A stretch of 64,000 nucleotides of DNA from Hyphomicrobiaceae bacterium UBA7697 (GTDB taxonomy: Bacteria; Pseudomonadota; Alphaproteobacteria; Rhizobiales; Methyloligellaceae): contig DLGJ01000005.1 in assembly GCA_002482645.1 (NCBI GenBank), positions 270,730-334,729 of the forward strand, given 5' to 3'. The notes under the pieces were generated by a model, which was not told the origin of the DNA, did no database searches, and saw nothing but the letters and a program-made list of their open reading frames with translations. Numbering within the stretch: the stretch's first letter is position 1; each line of letters starts with the position of its first letter. Position numbers and translations under genes: made by a program. Positions 36,169 to 45,251 of this stretch are shown here, one piece after another.

Positions 36169-36178
36169 CGAGAGAGAC

Positions 36179-37750
36179 GTGAACACCGCTCCGTTCACGA
36201 CATCCGAGAGTCAGTCACCCCCGGCGGCACCGTCAAGGCAAGCTAAGGCTTGGCTTGGCGGTGCGCTGGTTTTTGGAGCGTGCGTGCCGTTGATCGCCGG
36301 ACTCGCGATCGCGCGCGCGGATCACGGCGATGTCGGCCAAGTCGTGCGGCCGGCATCCATGGACGTCTTCTCCGCTCCTGAACCCGGAGAGGACCTGCCG
36401 GGCGGCACCGCGACCTCACGGCACGCGACCGACAATGCCGATGCGTTCTCGCACGCCTCGGGCAACATGGGCTTCCGCAAGGAACTCGACTTCAAGATCG
36501 GCAACAGCATCTTCCGGCGGCATTGGGTTTCGGCGCCGGCATCGACCGATGCCTCCGACGGGCTCGGTCCGCTCTTCAATGTCCGGGGCTGCCAGGACTG
36601 TCATCTGAAGGACGGACGCGGCCATCCACCGGCCGTGGCGGACACGCCCGGACCGGGCGGTGGCCTGTTGTTCCGCCTTTCGGTTCCGCCAAGGACGGAC
36701 GCCGGAAAGGCTCTCTTGGACTCCGGCAAGGTCACCGTGCTGCCCGAGCCGGTCTATGGCGGGCAGTTGCAGGACATGGCCATCCAAGGCTTCGAGCCCG
36801 AGGGCCGGGTCAAGATCACGTATCAAGAGAAGACGGTGCCGTTGGCCGACGGCGAGACCGTCTCCTTGCGCGCACCCCACTACGAGCTCACCGGCTTGAA
36901 TTACGGTCCGATCAGCCCGGATGTCATGGTGGGCCCGCGGATCGCGCCGCCGATGATCGGCCTCGGGTTGTTGGAAGCCGTGCCCGAGGAGCAGATTTTG
37001 GCGATTGCCGATCCGGACGATGCGGACGGGGACGGCATTTCCGGTAGGCCCAACCGCATATGGTCGCGGCTCGACAACAAGGAGATGGTCGGACGGTTCG
37101 GATGGAAGGCGAACGTGCCGACCATCGTCGAACAAAATGCCGACGCCTTCTCGGGCGATATCGGGATATCCACCACGCTGCATCCGAGCGGGGCGGGCGA
37201 TTGCACGCAGAAGCAAACGAAATGCATCGAAGCTCCATCCGGCAATTCGCCGAAATACCAAAACGTCGAAGTGGGCGATGAGCTGTTCGAACTGATGACG
37301 TTCTACACGCAGAACCTCGCGGTGCCGAAGCGCCGGAACGCGGACGATCCCGAAATTCTCAAAGGCAAGGCTCTGTTCCACGGCATCGGCTGCGCCGGAT
37401 GTCACCAGCCCAAATTCCTTACCGGCCACGTGCCGGGACAAGAGCATCTGTCGAAGCAGCTCATTTGGCCGTATACGGACATGCTGCTGCACGACATGGG
37501 CGAAGGACTCGCCGACGGCCGCCCCGATGGAAGGGCCAGCGGCCGCGAATGGCGCACCGCACCCCTTTGGGGTATTGGCCTTACCGAAACCGTGAACGGC
37601 CATACGCAGTTCTTGCACGACGGCCGCGCGCGCAATGTAACCGAAGCGATCCTTTGGCATGGGGGCGAGGGGCAAAGAGCGCGCGATGCCTTCGCCGCCC
37701 TGCCCAAGGATGACCGGGATCGCCTCTTGGCCTTTGTGAATTCGCTATGA
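36179..37750 (+). CDS. di-heme c-type oxidoreductase (DHOR/DUF1111)
   Basis: Periplasmic di-heme protein of 523 residues with GTG start at 36179. An N-terminal membrane anchor or signal lies at about 25-47. Two c-type haem sites are visible: CQDCH at 138-142 and CAGCH at 405-409. The overall length and the segments NMGFRKELDFKIGNSIFRR and GRFGWKANVPT match the putative thiol oxidoreductase family. Members are related to di-haem peroxidases and often sit beside imelysins. The redox substrate is unknown; a metal reduction or oxidation step is possible. The stop overlaps the imelysin 2 start by four bases. Confidence 0.92.
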   Translation: MNTAPFTTSESQSPPAAPSRQAKAWLGGALVFGACVPLIAGLAIARADHGDVGQVVRPASMDVFSAPEPGEDLPGGTATSRHATDNADAFSHASGNMGFRKELDFKIGNSIFRRHWVSAPASTDASDGLGPLFNVRGCQDCHLKDGRGHPPAVADTPGPGGGLLFRLSVPPRTDAGKALLDSGKVTVLPEPVYGGQLQDMAIQGFEPEGRVKITYQEKTVPLADGETVSLRAPHYELTGLNYGPISPDVMVGPRIAPPMIGLGLLEAVPEEQILAIADPDDADGDGISGRPNRIWSRLDNKEMVGRFGWKANVPTIVEQNADAFSGDIGISTTLHPSGAGDCTQKQTKCIEAPSGNSPKYQNVEVGDELFELMTFYTQNLAVPKRRNADDPEILKGKALFHGIGCAGCHQPKFLTGHVPGQEHLSKQLIWPYTDMLLHDMGEGLADGRPDGRASGREWRTAPLWGIGLTETVNGHTQFLHDGRARNVTEAILWHGGEGQRARDAFAALPKDDRDRLLAFVNSL

Positions 37751-38841
37751 CCTATCTTAGTCGCGTGACGATGCTCCTCGTCGGCCTTGCGCTTGCCGTG
37801 GCAAGTGGCCCGGCCGCCGAGGCCGGGGCCGATCATCCGAAGCTTGCCCAGGATGCGCTGACCAAAGTCATTCGCCCCGGCTACGAAGCCTTCGCGACCG
37901 ATGCCAAAGTGCTGAAGGAAAAAACCGCGGCCCTATGCGCCGCACCCTCCGAGGGGGCGCTGCAAGACGCCCGGAACGCGTTCGCCGCGGCGGTGAAGGG
38001 ATGGAGCGCCGTCGAGATTTACCAGTTCGGGCCGGTCAATCGCGAACATCGCTATGAGCGCCTGTTCTTCTGGCCCGACCGGAAAGGGCTCGGTCTGCGC
38101 CAAGTCCAACGCGCTATTTCGTCCGAAGACGAAACGGTCACGAGCGCGAAGACACTCGGGCAGAAGAGCGTGGCGTTGCAAGGTCTGCCGGCACTCGAAT
38201 ATCTTCTTTACGGCAATGGCGCCGAGGCGTTGGCGAAGCCCGGCGATGCCGGCGCGTTCCGTTGCCGGTTCGCTGCCGCGGTCGCGGACAATATCGCGGC
38301 GCTCGCGCAAGACGTGGCCGGGGCCTGGGGGGCCGATGCACCGTTCACGAAGGTCTTTCTCGATCCCGGCCCAGACGATCCTCTCTATCTCGACCCGAAA
38401 GACGTGACGCTCGAGCTCTACAAGGCCTTCAGCGGAGGCATCGAGCGGGTTCGCGACGAGAAGCTCGGCCGTGCGCTCGGCGAATCCGCCGAACGGGCCC
38501 GGCCGCGCCTTTCGGCGTTTTGGAGAAGCGGACAGACCTTTCCCAACATGGCGGGCAACATCGAGGCCGTCCGGAAACTGTTCGCCGATGCGGGCTTCGC
38601 CGGGATCGTCGCGGGCGAGTCTCCCGGCGTCCAAGACTCGGTTCTGTTCGATCTCGATCGCGTCGCGCGCCTCCTTGCCGAGGAACAATCGCCGATCGCC
38701 GAGGCGGTCACAGATCCGGACCAGCGCGAGAAACTCGAGGCGCTGCGCGTGGGCTTGCACAGCGCGCGCGATACGGCATCCGAACTCATCGCGCAAGGCG
38801 CTGGTCTCAACTTTGGATTCAACGCAGCCGATGGAGATTAG
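37747..38841 (+). CDS. imelysin-family periplasmic protein 2, without the GxHxxE His
   Basis: Exported imelysin of 364 residues with a signal peptide of about 26 residues (MTYLSRVTMLLVGLALAVAS and on). At the position of the family GxHxxE motif it has GLPALE (146-151), so the His is replaced while the Glu and Gly remain. Other family landmarks are KGWSAVEIYQFGPVN and NMAGNIEAVRKLF. It overlaps the di-heme gene by four bases and is followed by the DUF1513 gene two bases later, so the four genes from the porin on look like one transcript. A metal-binding partner role is inferred from the family. Confidence 0.88.
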   Translation: MTYLSRVTMLLVGLALAVASGPAAEAGADHPKLAQDALTKVIRPGYEAFATDAKVLKEKTAALCAAPSEGALQDARNAFAAAVKGWSAVEIYQFGPVNREHRYERLFFWPDRKGLGLRQVQRAISSEDETVTSAKTLGQKSVALQGLPALEYLLYGNGAEALAKPGDAGAFRCRFAAAVADNIAALAQDVAGAWGADAPFTKVFLDPGPDDPLYLDPKDVTLELYKAFSGGIERVRDEKLGRALGESAERARPRLSAFWRSGQTFPNMAGNIEAVRKLFADAGFAGIVAGESPGVQDSVLFDLDRVARLLAEEQSPIAEAVTDPDQREKLEALRVGLHSARDTASELIAQGAGLNFGFNAADGD

Positions 38842-38843
38842 CC

Positions 38844-39941
38844 ATGCAACTTGACCGGCGCAGCGTCATGATAGGTCTCGGCGGATCGGTCTTGGCGCTT
38901 GGCGTGCCGAGACAGGTCGCATCGGCACCATTGCCCGAACGGTTTGCGGCCGCCCGGAAAGACGATCGCGGCAACTACTCCGCGGCCCTTTTCGATTTTG
39001 AACGCGGGGATATCCGGGAAGTCGTCCTGCCGGAGCGCGGTCACGATATCGCCCTGCGCCCCGGTGGGTCGCAGTGGGTCGCGTTCGCGCGGCGCCCCGG
39101 CCGGTTCGGCGTTGCCGTCCCGCTCGACACGGCCGAGCCGGTCTGGTTCTCCGCGAAATCGGATCGGCACTTCTTCGGCCATGGCGTCTTTTCTGCCGAT
39201 GGACGCCTGCTCTACACGACGGAAAACGACTACATGCGCGGCGTGGGCGTCATTGGCGTACGCGATGCCGACGCGGGCTACCGCCAGATCGGAGAACTGC
39301 CGAGCCATGGCATCGGTCCGCATGACTTGGCCCTTCTGTCCGACGGGCGCACGATGGTGATCGCCAATGGAGGCATCCGCACCCATCCGGACCGCAAGCG
39401 CGAGGAACTGAATCTCGCCAAGATGAAGCCGTCCCTCGTTTATGTGGACACCCAAACCGGCGATCTCTTGGAGGAGCATGAACTCTCCGCCGGCCTTCAC
39501 CGTCTTTCGATCCGCCATCTGGCGGTCGCGCAAAACGACGTCGTCGTATTCGGATGTCAGTATCGCGGCCCTCGAGACGATCTCCCGCCGCTGATCGGAT
39601 TCCATCGGCGCGGCGAGAAATTGGCGATCGTTCCGGCGCCCGGGGAGACTCAGATTGCTCTTCGCAATTATATCGGTTCGGTGACGGCCGACGCGGACGG
39701 CGCGGTCGTGGCGGCCTCGGCGCCGAAGGGTGGGATCGTGACCTATTGGGATACGGGCACCCGCCGGTTCATGGGATCGTGCAATTTACGCGATGGTTGC
39801 GGGCTCGCGCCGACTCACAGGGGTGCGACATTTTTGCTGACCAGCGGCGACGGATCGCTCGCCCGTGGCGGGGCAGACGGGCTCGGTCCGCGTCACGGCA
39901 CCCGCTATCATTGGGACAATCACGCGATATTGGTGCGATAG
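38844..39941 (+). CDS. DUF1513 protein, probably Tat-exported beta-propeller
   Basis: Protein of 365 residues that starts MQLDRRSVMIGLGGSVLALG, a twin-arginine type signal (Arg5-Arg6) with a hydrophobic core and an ASA cleavage region. The mature part has repeated beta-strand segments with HDIALRPGG, GHGVFSADGRLLYTTEND and HGIGPHDLALLSDGRTMVIAN that look like propeller blades, as in DUF1513. Genes for this family are found next to imelysin and di-heme oxidoreductase genes. Its function is unknown. It is the last gene of the cluster; a short hairpin and a TTTTTT run follow around 39965-39986. Confidence 0.88.
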   Translation: MQLDRRSVMIGLGGSVLALGVPRQVASAPLPERFAAARKDDRGNYSAALFDFERGDIREVVLPERGHDIALRPGGSQWVAFARRPGRFGVAVPLDTAEPVWFSAKSDRHFFGHGVFSADGRLLYTTENDYMRGVGVIGVRDADAGYRQIGELPSHGIGPHDLALLSDGRTMVIANGGIRTHPDRKREELNLAKMKPSLVYVDTQTGDLLEEHELSAGLHRLSIRHLAVAQNDVVVFGCQYRGPRDDLPPLIGFHRRGEKLAIVPAPGETQIALRNYIGSVTADADGAVVAASAPKGGIVTYWDTGTRRFMGSCNLRDGCGLAPTHRGATFLLTSGDGSLARGGADGLGPRHGTRYHWDNHAILVR

Positions 39942-40054
39942 GCGCGTCCGTCCGGGGTGGTGCGAACCGCGCGGGTTGTCTTTTTTGAGGCGCGCCCTGT
40001 TCCAATTGTCACCGCATTTGTCAGGCTAGCTCGTGTGATTCGTTCGGGGGATTA

Positions 40055-42481
40055 ATGCTCGGCCATACGTCTGACAACACGCGGCAGCGTTCGCGCGCGC
40101 TTGTACCTGCATCGCAGCGAATGCCCGTACCGGCCTCCGCGCGCCTTCGTGGGATCGAGCTTGACGGCGCCCCGGTTCCTCCGCTGGCCCCCGCCCGTCG
40201 CCGGTCTTGGCCGCGCTGGCTGAAGATCGCGGGCGGCGCGGTCGCGGCATGTGTTCTTGTGCTTCTGTCGGCCAATCTCCTTGCGCCGTCCTCTTGGGTC
40301 GAGACGCGGCTCGCGGCGTGGCTCAAGGAGCGCACCGGGCGCGACCTCACCGTCAACGGTGCCACGCGTTTGACGTTCCGGCCGTCTCCGCACATCGAGA
40401 TCACCGACGCCGTGCTGACTGAGCCGAGTCCCGGTCCCGACGCGGCCGAACTCTCCATCGCGAAGATCGAATTGGATCTCGGCATTCTCGGTCTTCTCGG
40501 CGATGGCGCGTCCATCAGCCGGCTCGTGCTGACGCGGCCAGAGCTCGCGCTGCATGCCGGGAATGCGGCGGAGGCCGGGAGCGGAAGCGGCAATGGCGCG
40601 CAACCGGCCGGCTCTCCCCTCGCAATGGCGGGCGACACGCGTGACGCCGCGCTGCGCGGTCTGAGCATCGACGAGTTGGTGGTCGATGACGGGACGATCC
40701 GCGTTTACAGCGCCGGTTCATCGGAGCCGTGGCGTTTCGGACGCATCGATGCCAAAGCGAATCTGTCGTCTCTATCCGGGCCGTTCGTTGGACGTGGCCG
40801 CTTCACTTGGGGCGGAAAGGCGGTCGGCTTCGACTTCGACTTGTCCTCTCCACAAGCATTGGCGGAATTGCGTCCGTCCCAACTGAGCCTCGCGCTCGAG
40901 ACCGATACAGGCGAAACCCATTTCAATGGAAAGGTCGCCGCCACGCCGCGCGTCACCGGACACGGCACGATCTCCGCGAAGACACGCTCCATCCAACAGC
41001 TGCTCGCATGGCTTGGCGGAGCGCCCGCCGCGCTTCCGATACGGGGCGAGGGTCAATTCAGCGGTTCGATGGAATGGACGGCCGACGAGATCACGCTGAG
41101 CGACATGCGCTTTGCACAAGCGAACGCGCAAGGACAGGGCCATGCGAAAATTGCGCTTTCAGGCGTTCGCCCCAAAGTCCGTGGAACGTTCGTTGTCGAC
41201 GACCTCAATCTCAGTCCGGCGCTGGGCATCGCACGCCGTCCGCACGCGTTGGCTCTTCTCTCGGTCGCCTCCCCCGCACCGCGTCCAGCCGCGGACGGTT
41301 CCGGGGGAACGGATTGGTTCTCTGCGCCTGCCGCACCTGCCGCGGTCGTCGAGCAGCGTTTGGCCCCGCCGCCGACCGCGCAAGCCGATCCTTCGAAGCC
41401 GTATCTGCTGCGGCCCGGGCCCGGCGTAGCGCAGCCCAGCCTGACGCTTTCGATGCCACAGGACGTGATCGACCGCGTCTTGGATATCGATCGCGTCTCG
41501 GATCAGGAGGTTCCGCACGTAGCGGCGCCGGTCCCGTTCGACGCCGATGTGAATTTCAGTATCCGCAAGGCGCGGCTCGGCGGCCTCGAAGCCGGACCGG
41601 GCGCCGTGAACGTCAAATTCGATGACGGACTGATGAAGGCCACGCTCTGGAACATGGCCCTCTACGGCGGCGAGGGGCGTGGAACGCTGACCGTCAATGT
41701 CACCGATCCGCTTCCAGGCTTTTCCGGCGATCTCAGCCTCCACGATGTCGAGACGGGCCCGCTTCTGATGGACGTCGCCGGGACGGGAATTCTCGAGGGC
41801 CGTGGACGGCTCACCTTGAATCTCTCGGGACAGGGCGAAACGGCCAGCGCGATGGCGGCCACGCTGATGGGTAGCGGTGCGTTCGCCCTCACGGACGGTG
41901 CGATCGACGGACTGGATGTTGCCGCGCTCGTCAGTGGCGTCGAATCCGGGACACTCGATTTGCGACCGAACTCCGCGGTCAAGACCGTGTTCGATATGCT
42001 CGCCGGCAGCGTCAACATCAACCACGGAAGCATCGAGACCGGAAATCTTCGGCTGAGAAGCGCCTCGGCCAATCTCGACGCGGACGGTCTGGTGAACCTT
42101 CCCCGTGGCACGCTCGACGTTCTGGTGACCCCCGACAAGGTCGCCACGGACCAAGGCGGCGGCGTCGCGGCGGTGGCGGACAATCTTCCGCCAATCCGTG
42201 TCGAGGGGCCGCTGGCCGCTCCCCGGATTCACTCCGGCAGCGACCGGCTCGTGGCCGAGATCGGAAGTCCGAACGCGGCACCGGCTTTCCCTGGCATGGT
42301 GTTCCGGGAGCGGAACGACGGCTCGCAAGGCCGCAAGTTCACCGACAAGAAACGCGGCGGGGCCACGACCGCGGACGGACGCGGCCAACAGGTTCAGCCG
42401 CAGGCGCTCGCACCGCCCTTTGCGGATGCCCCTCAAGATAGCGGCGATGCACCGCCCCTGCGCACGGAGTCCTTGCGCTGA
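40055..42481 (+). CDS. AsmA-family protein
   Basis: Protein of 808 residues with a cytoplasmic N-terminal tail of about 55 residues, one membrane segment at about 58-78 (AGGAVAACVLVLLSANLL) and a long periplasmic part. The AsmA N-terminal region (TGRDLTVNGATRLTFRPSPHIEI) and the C-terminal AsmA_2 region (about 530-745, with LSLHDVETGPLLMDVAGTGILEGRG) are clear. AsmA-like proteins are thought to bridge inner and outer membranes and affect lipid transport or outer-membrane assembly. The last 50 residues are Gln/Pro/Ala-rich. It stands alone between the DUF1513 gene and the convergent ialB. Confidence 0.9.
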   Translation: MLGHTSDNTRQRSRALVPASQRMPVPASARLRGIELDGAPVPPLAPARRRSWPRWLKIAGGAVAACVLVLLSANLLAPSSWVETRLAAWLKERTGRDLTVNGATRLTFRPSPHIEITDAVLTEPSPGPDAAELSIAKIELDLGILGLLGDGASISRLVLTRPELALHAGNAAEAGSGSGNGAQPAGSPLAMAGDTRDAALRGLSIDELVVDDGTIRVYSAGSSEPWRFGRIDAKANLSSLSGPFVGRGRFTWGGKAVGFDFDLSSPQALAELRPSQLSLALETDTGETHFNGKVAATPRVTGHGTISAKTRSIQQLLAWLGGAPAALPIRGEGQFSGSMEWTADEITLSDMRFAQANAQGQGHAKIALSGVRPKVRGTFVVDDLNLSPALGIARRPHALALLSVASPAPRPAADGSGGTDWFSAPAAPAAVVEQRLAPPPTAQADPSKPYLLRPGPGVAQPSLTLSMPQDVIDRVLDIDRVSDQEVPHVAAPVPFDADVNFSIRKARLGGLEAGPGAVNVKFDDGLMKATLWNMALYGGEGRGTLTVNVTDPLPGFSGDLSLHDVETGPLLMDVAGTGILEGRGRLTLNLSGQGETASAMAATLMGSGAFALTDGAIDGLDVAALVSGVESGTLDLRPNSAVKTVFDMLAGSVNINHGSIETGNLRLRSASANLDADGLVNLPRGTLDVLVTPDKVATDQGGGVAAVADNLPPIRVEGPLAAPRIHSGSDRLVAEIGSPNAAPAFPGMVFRERNDGSQGRKFTDKKRGGATTADGRGQQVQPQALAPPFADAPQDSGDAPPLRTESLR

Positions 42482-42509
42482 CGCATCGTTGTAGCGCGCG
42501 CTTCCGGCG

Positions 42510-43127
42510 TTACGGCTTCGCCGCCAGTGCCTCGCGCTTCTTATCGAGGGCTTTCAGGCCGGCTGGCAATCCCTCGAGCTCGGCCACCGTTTGAATCGCG
42601 CGGCCGTTCAACGCGTAGACCACGATGGTGGCCTGCTTGGACTTCACCAGGTTCTGGCGCATCTCGTTCTGCACCAGCAAAAGTGCCTTGCAGCCCATGG
42701 GCAGGCATGTCTGGAAGGGCATGCGATAGGCGCCCCCCGAATCCGTCGAGAACTCGACACCGCGTTGCAGCGCCAAACCTGTCGGGCCGTCCATACGCAG
42801 AACCAGACGTCCTTGCGGGCCATAGGTCAGGATCACGCGGAAAATAAGCTTCTGAGACGTCTTCTCGATGAGAGGCAAGACTAGCGAGCAACGCTCTTGC
42901 GCGGCTTTGTCGCCGTCCTCCTTCCCGCAGAGCAGCGTCCAGTTGCCGAAGCTTCCGGAGATGTGGGTGGTTTGTTTGGCCGGTGCGCCGGTTTCCGGCG
43001 CGGCCGGCGCGTTCTTGGACGGCTGGGCCTTCTTGGCTGTGGTGGTTTGGGCCGATGCCACGCTTGCGGCGGCCCCCCACAGAAGGGCAACCGGCAAAAT
43101 CGCAAAGACAACCAGACGCAGACGCAT
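42510..43127 (-). CDS. invasion-associated locus B (IalB) family protein
   Basis: Secreted protein of 205 residues. From the ATG at 43127 (GAGAGGAG ribosome site) the signal peptide covers about 26 residues (MRLRLVVFAILPVALLWGAA and on, ending ASAQ). A low-complexity Lys/Pro/Ala stretch follows, then the IalB fold: FGNWTLLCGKEDG, CSLVLPLIEK and a CLPMGCKALLLV segment with paired cysteines. IalB was named for Bartonella invasion of red cells, but homologues are general in alphaproteobacteria, so a virulence role must not be assumed. It is divergent from rimO. Confidence 0.88.
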   Translation of the reverse strand: MRLRLVVFAILPVALLWGAAASVASAQTTTAKKAQPSKNAPAAPETGAPAKQTTHISGSFGNWTLLCGKEDGDKAAQERCSLVLPLIEKTSQKLIFRVILTYGPQGRLVLRMDGPTGLALQRGVEFSTDSGGAYRMPFQTCLPMGCKALLLVQNEMRQNLVKSKQATIVVYALNGRAIQTVAELEGLPAGLKALDKKREALAAKP

Positions 43128-43257
43128 CGTCCCGTACTCCTCTCGCCCTCCCGGGTTCCGCGGAATCGCGGCCACCGGACGCCAAGGGAGATAACCGCCA
43201 ATTGGCGTACGTTGCAACGCACTTGCCTCCCGGCTTCGCAGCCTATAAGTGCGGCCG

Positions 43258-44652
43258 ATGACACAAACTCCACGGGACGAAGATTCGCACGCAGCCCGCG
43301 ACGCGGCGCGCAAAACGGGGTCGCCAAAGATCGGTCTTGTCAGTCTCGGATGCCCCAAGGCCCTCGTCGATTCCGAGCGGATCGTCACGCGTCTTCGCGC
43401 GGAGGGCTACGAACTTTCGCCGAGCTACGACGGCGCCGACGCGGTCGTGGTCAACACTTGCGGCTTTCTCAACAGCGCCAAGGAAGAATCGCTGCAAGCC
43501 ATCGGAGAGGCGCTGGCCGAGAACGGCCGGGTGATCGTGACCGGCTGTCTCGGGGTGGAGGCCGATCGCATCCGCGAGCAGTTCCCGGACGTGCTCGCGA
43601 TCACCGGACCGCAGGCCTACGAAGCCGTGGTCGAGGCCGTCCACCAGGCCGTGCCCCAGGCTCACGATCCGTTCTTGCATCTCGTTCCGCCGCAAGGCAT
43701 TCGGTTCACGCCGCGTCACTACGCCTATCTGAAGATCTCCGAGGGCTGCAATCATGCTTGCAGCTTCTGTATCATTCCGCGGTTGCGCGGCCCGCTGAAG
43801 AGCCGGCCGCTCTCGGACGTTATGCGCGAAGCCGAACGGCTTGCCGCCGCGGGCGTGCAAGAACTTCTCGTGATCTCCCAGGATACGAGCGCATACGGGT
43901 TGGATATCGGGTACGCACCGTCGGAGTGGGGCGGGCGCGACTATCCAGCGTCGTTCTCCGGCCTCGCCGAAGCGCTCGGCTCGGTCGGCATCTGGGTGCG
44001 GATGCACTATGTCTACCCCTATCCGCATGTGGACAAGGTCCTGCCCTTGATGGCGGACGGACGCATCCTGCCCTATCTGGACATCCCGTTTCAGCATGCC
44101 AGCCCGCGCGTCTTGAAGGCGATGCGGCGGCCTGCGCATCAGGAGAAGACCTTGGAGCGGCTGGAGCGCTGGCGCGCGTTGTGTCCGGATCTCGCGGTCC
44201 GATCGACCTTCGTCGTCGGCTTCCCCGGCGAGACGGAGGAGGACTTCGCCGAACTGCTCGATTGGCTCGGCGCGGCGCGGCTGGCTCGCGTTGGGTGCTT
44301 CAAATACGAGGACGTCGATGGAGCACCGGCCAATGCCTTGCCGGATCAGGTGCCGGAGGAGGTCAAAGCCGAGCGCTACGCGCGCCTCATGGAACGGCAG
44401 CAGGCGATCAGCGCGGACGTTCTCGCCGCCCGTGTCGGCAAGACGATCGAAGTCGTCGTGGACGAGGTCGACGAGGAGGGTGCCGTCGCGCGTTCCCATT
44501 GGGACGCGCCGGAGATCGACGGGAATGTCTTCATCGACGAAGCCGGAGGATTGCAGCCCGGCGTCCGATTGATGGCGACCGTCACCGAGGCGAGCGAATA
44601 CGATCTCTGGGCGAGCCCCGCGGGGGCAGCCGCGGGCGCGCGGCGCACTTAG
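43258..44652 (+). CDS. rimO: ribosomal protein S12 methylthiotransferase RimO
   Basis: Radical-SAM enzyme that methylthiolates an Asp of ribosomal protein S12. It has 464 residues from the ATG at 43258 (GTG at 43249 would add three). The N-terminal UPF0004 domain has KIGLVSLGCPKALVDSE, VNTCGF and VTGCLG cysteines. The radical-SAM site is CNHACSFC in SEGCNHACSFCIIPRLRGP, and the C-terminal TRAM domain follows DVLAARVGKTIEVVVDE. The wording SLGCPKALVDSE separates RimO from MiaB, which is also in this window. Its TAG stop overlaps the TAA stop of the convergent TadE-like gene. Confidence 0.96.
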   Translation: MTQTPRDEDSHAARDAARKTGSPKIGLVSLGCPKALVDSERIVTRLRAEGYELSPSYDGADAVVVNTCGFLNSAKEESLQAIGEALAENGRVIVTGCLGVEADRIREQFPDVLAITGPQAYEAVVEAVHQAVPQAHDPFLHLVPPQGIRFTPRHYAYLKISEGCNHACSFCIIPRLRGPLKSRPLSDVMREAERLAAAGVQELLVISQDTSAYGLDIGYAPSEWGGRDYPASFSGLAEALGSVGIWVRMHYVYPYPHVDKVLPLMADGRILPYLDIPFQHASPRVLKAMRRPAHQEKTLERLERWRALCPDLAVRSTFVVGFPGETEEDFAELLDWLGAARLARVGCFKYEDVDGAPANALPDQVPEEVKAERYARLMERQQAISADVLAARVGKTIEVVVDEVDEEGAVARSHWDAPEIDGNVFIDEAGGLQPGVRLMATVTEASEYDLWASPAGAAAGARRT

Positions 44653-45239
44653 CACGTATTGTCGGTCTTCTTCACCGTCAGGCTGCGCCGGGGGCGGGCA
44701 TAGAACGTCCGCTTCATGTCGAAGGACCCAGGAGTGAAGAACGTGCTTAGGCCAACGAGCGGATTGAAGCCGTAGGTCACCTCGGCGACGATGACGCTGC
44801 TATTGGGTTCGGTCAGTCCTGTCGGTACCTGGTAGGCCGTACCGGTGCCCCGCGCGGCACCCGTGTTGGCGCAGCTCCACTCGACCTTGCCGACATTATT
44901 GTCGTCGGCGACGATGCTCGACAGCACGATCTTCAGCGGCGCGGTCGAATAGGGCGCGAGGATGCTCTTCGACGCGGCCTGAATGTCGGCGATGTCGTAT
45001 TTCGTGACGGACTTGACCTGCGCCGTGAGATCGGCGGCCGTCGTGGCGACCTGCATGGTGCGGCGATAGATCGTCAGGGCATTGTTGATCTCAACCGCGC
45101 CCAGATAGAGTCCGATCAGGACAGGCAGGATCAATGCAAATTCGATCGCCGACGCTCCGCCGCGCTCCGTCGCAATGTGGCGCGCATGCCGGCCGAGGCG
45201 CTGCCGGAATCGCGAAGTCACACCATGCAGGGACGCCAC
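44649..45239 (-). CDS. TadE-like pilus assembly protein (1)
   Basis: Pseudopilin-like protein of 196 residues with GTG start at 45239 and a GGAGAGG ribosome site. The N-terminal part carries the TadE signature: ERGGASAIEFALILPVLIGL, where a Gly precedes the cleavage region and Glu is at +5 or so, followed by one hydrophobic segment. The rest is a periplasmic domain of mixed strands with two or three cysteines, ending in Cys. TadE proteins are minor pilins processed by the prepilin peptidase (CpaA here). It is the second of two such genes on the minus strand, 12 bases after the first. Confidence 0.88.
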   Translation of the reverse strand: MASLHGVTSRFRQRLGRHARHIATERGGASAIEFALILPVLIGLYLGAVEINNALTIYRRTMQVATTAADLTAQVKSVTKYDIADIQAASKSILAPYSTAPLKIVLSSIVADDNNVGKVEWSCANTGAARGTGTAYQVPTGLTEPNSSVIVAEVTYGFNPLVGLSTFFTPGSFDMKRTFYARPRRSLTVKKTDNTC

Positions 45240-45251
45240 CGCACACCTCTC

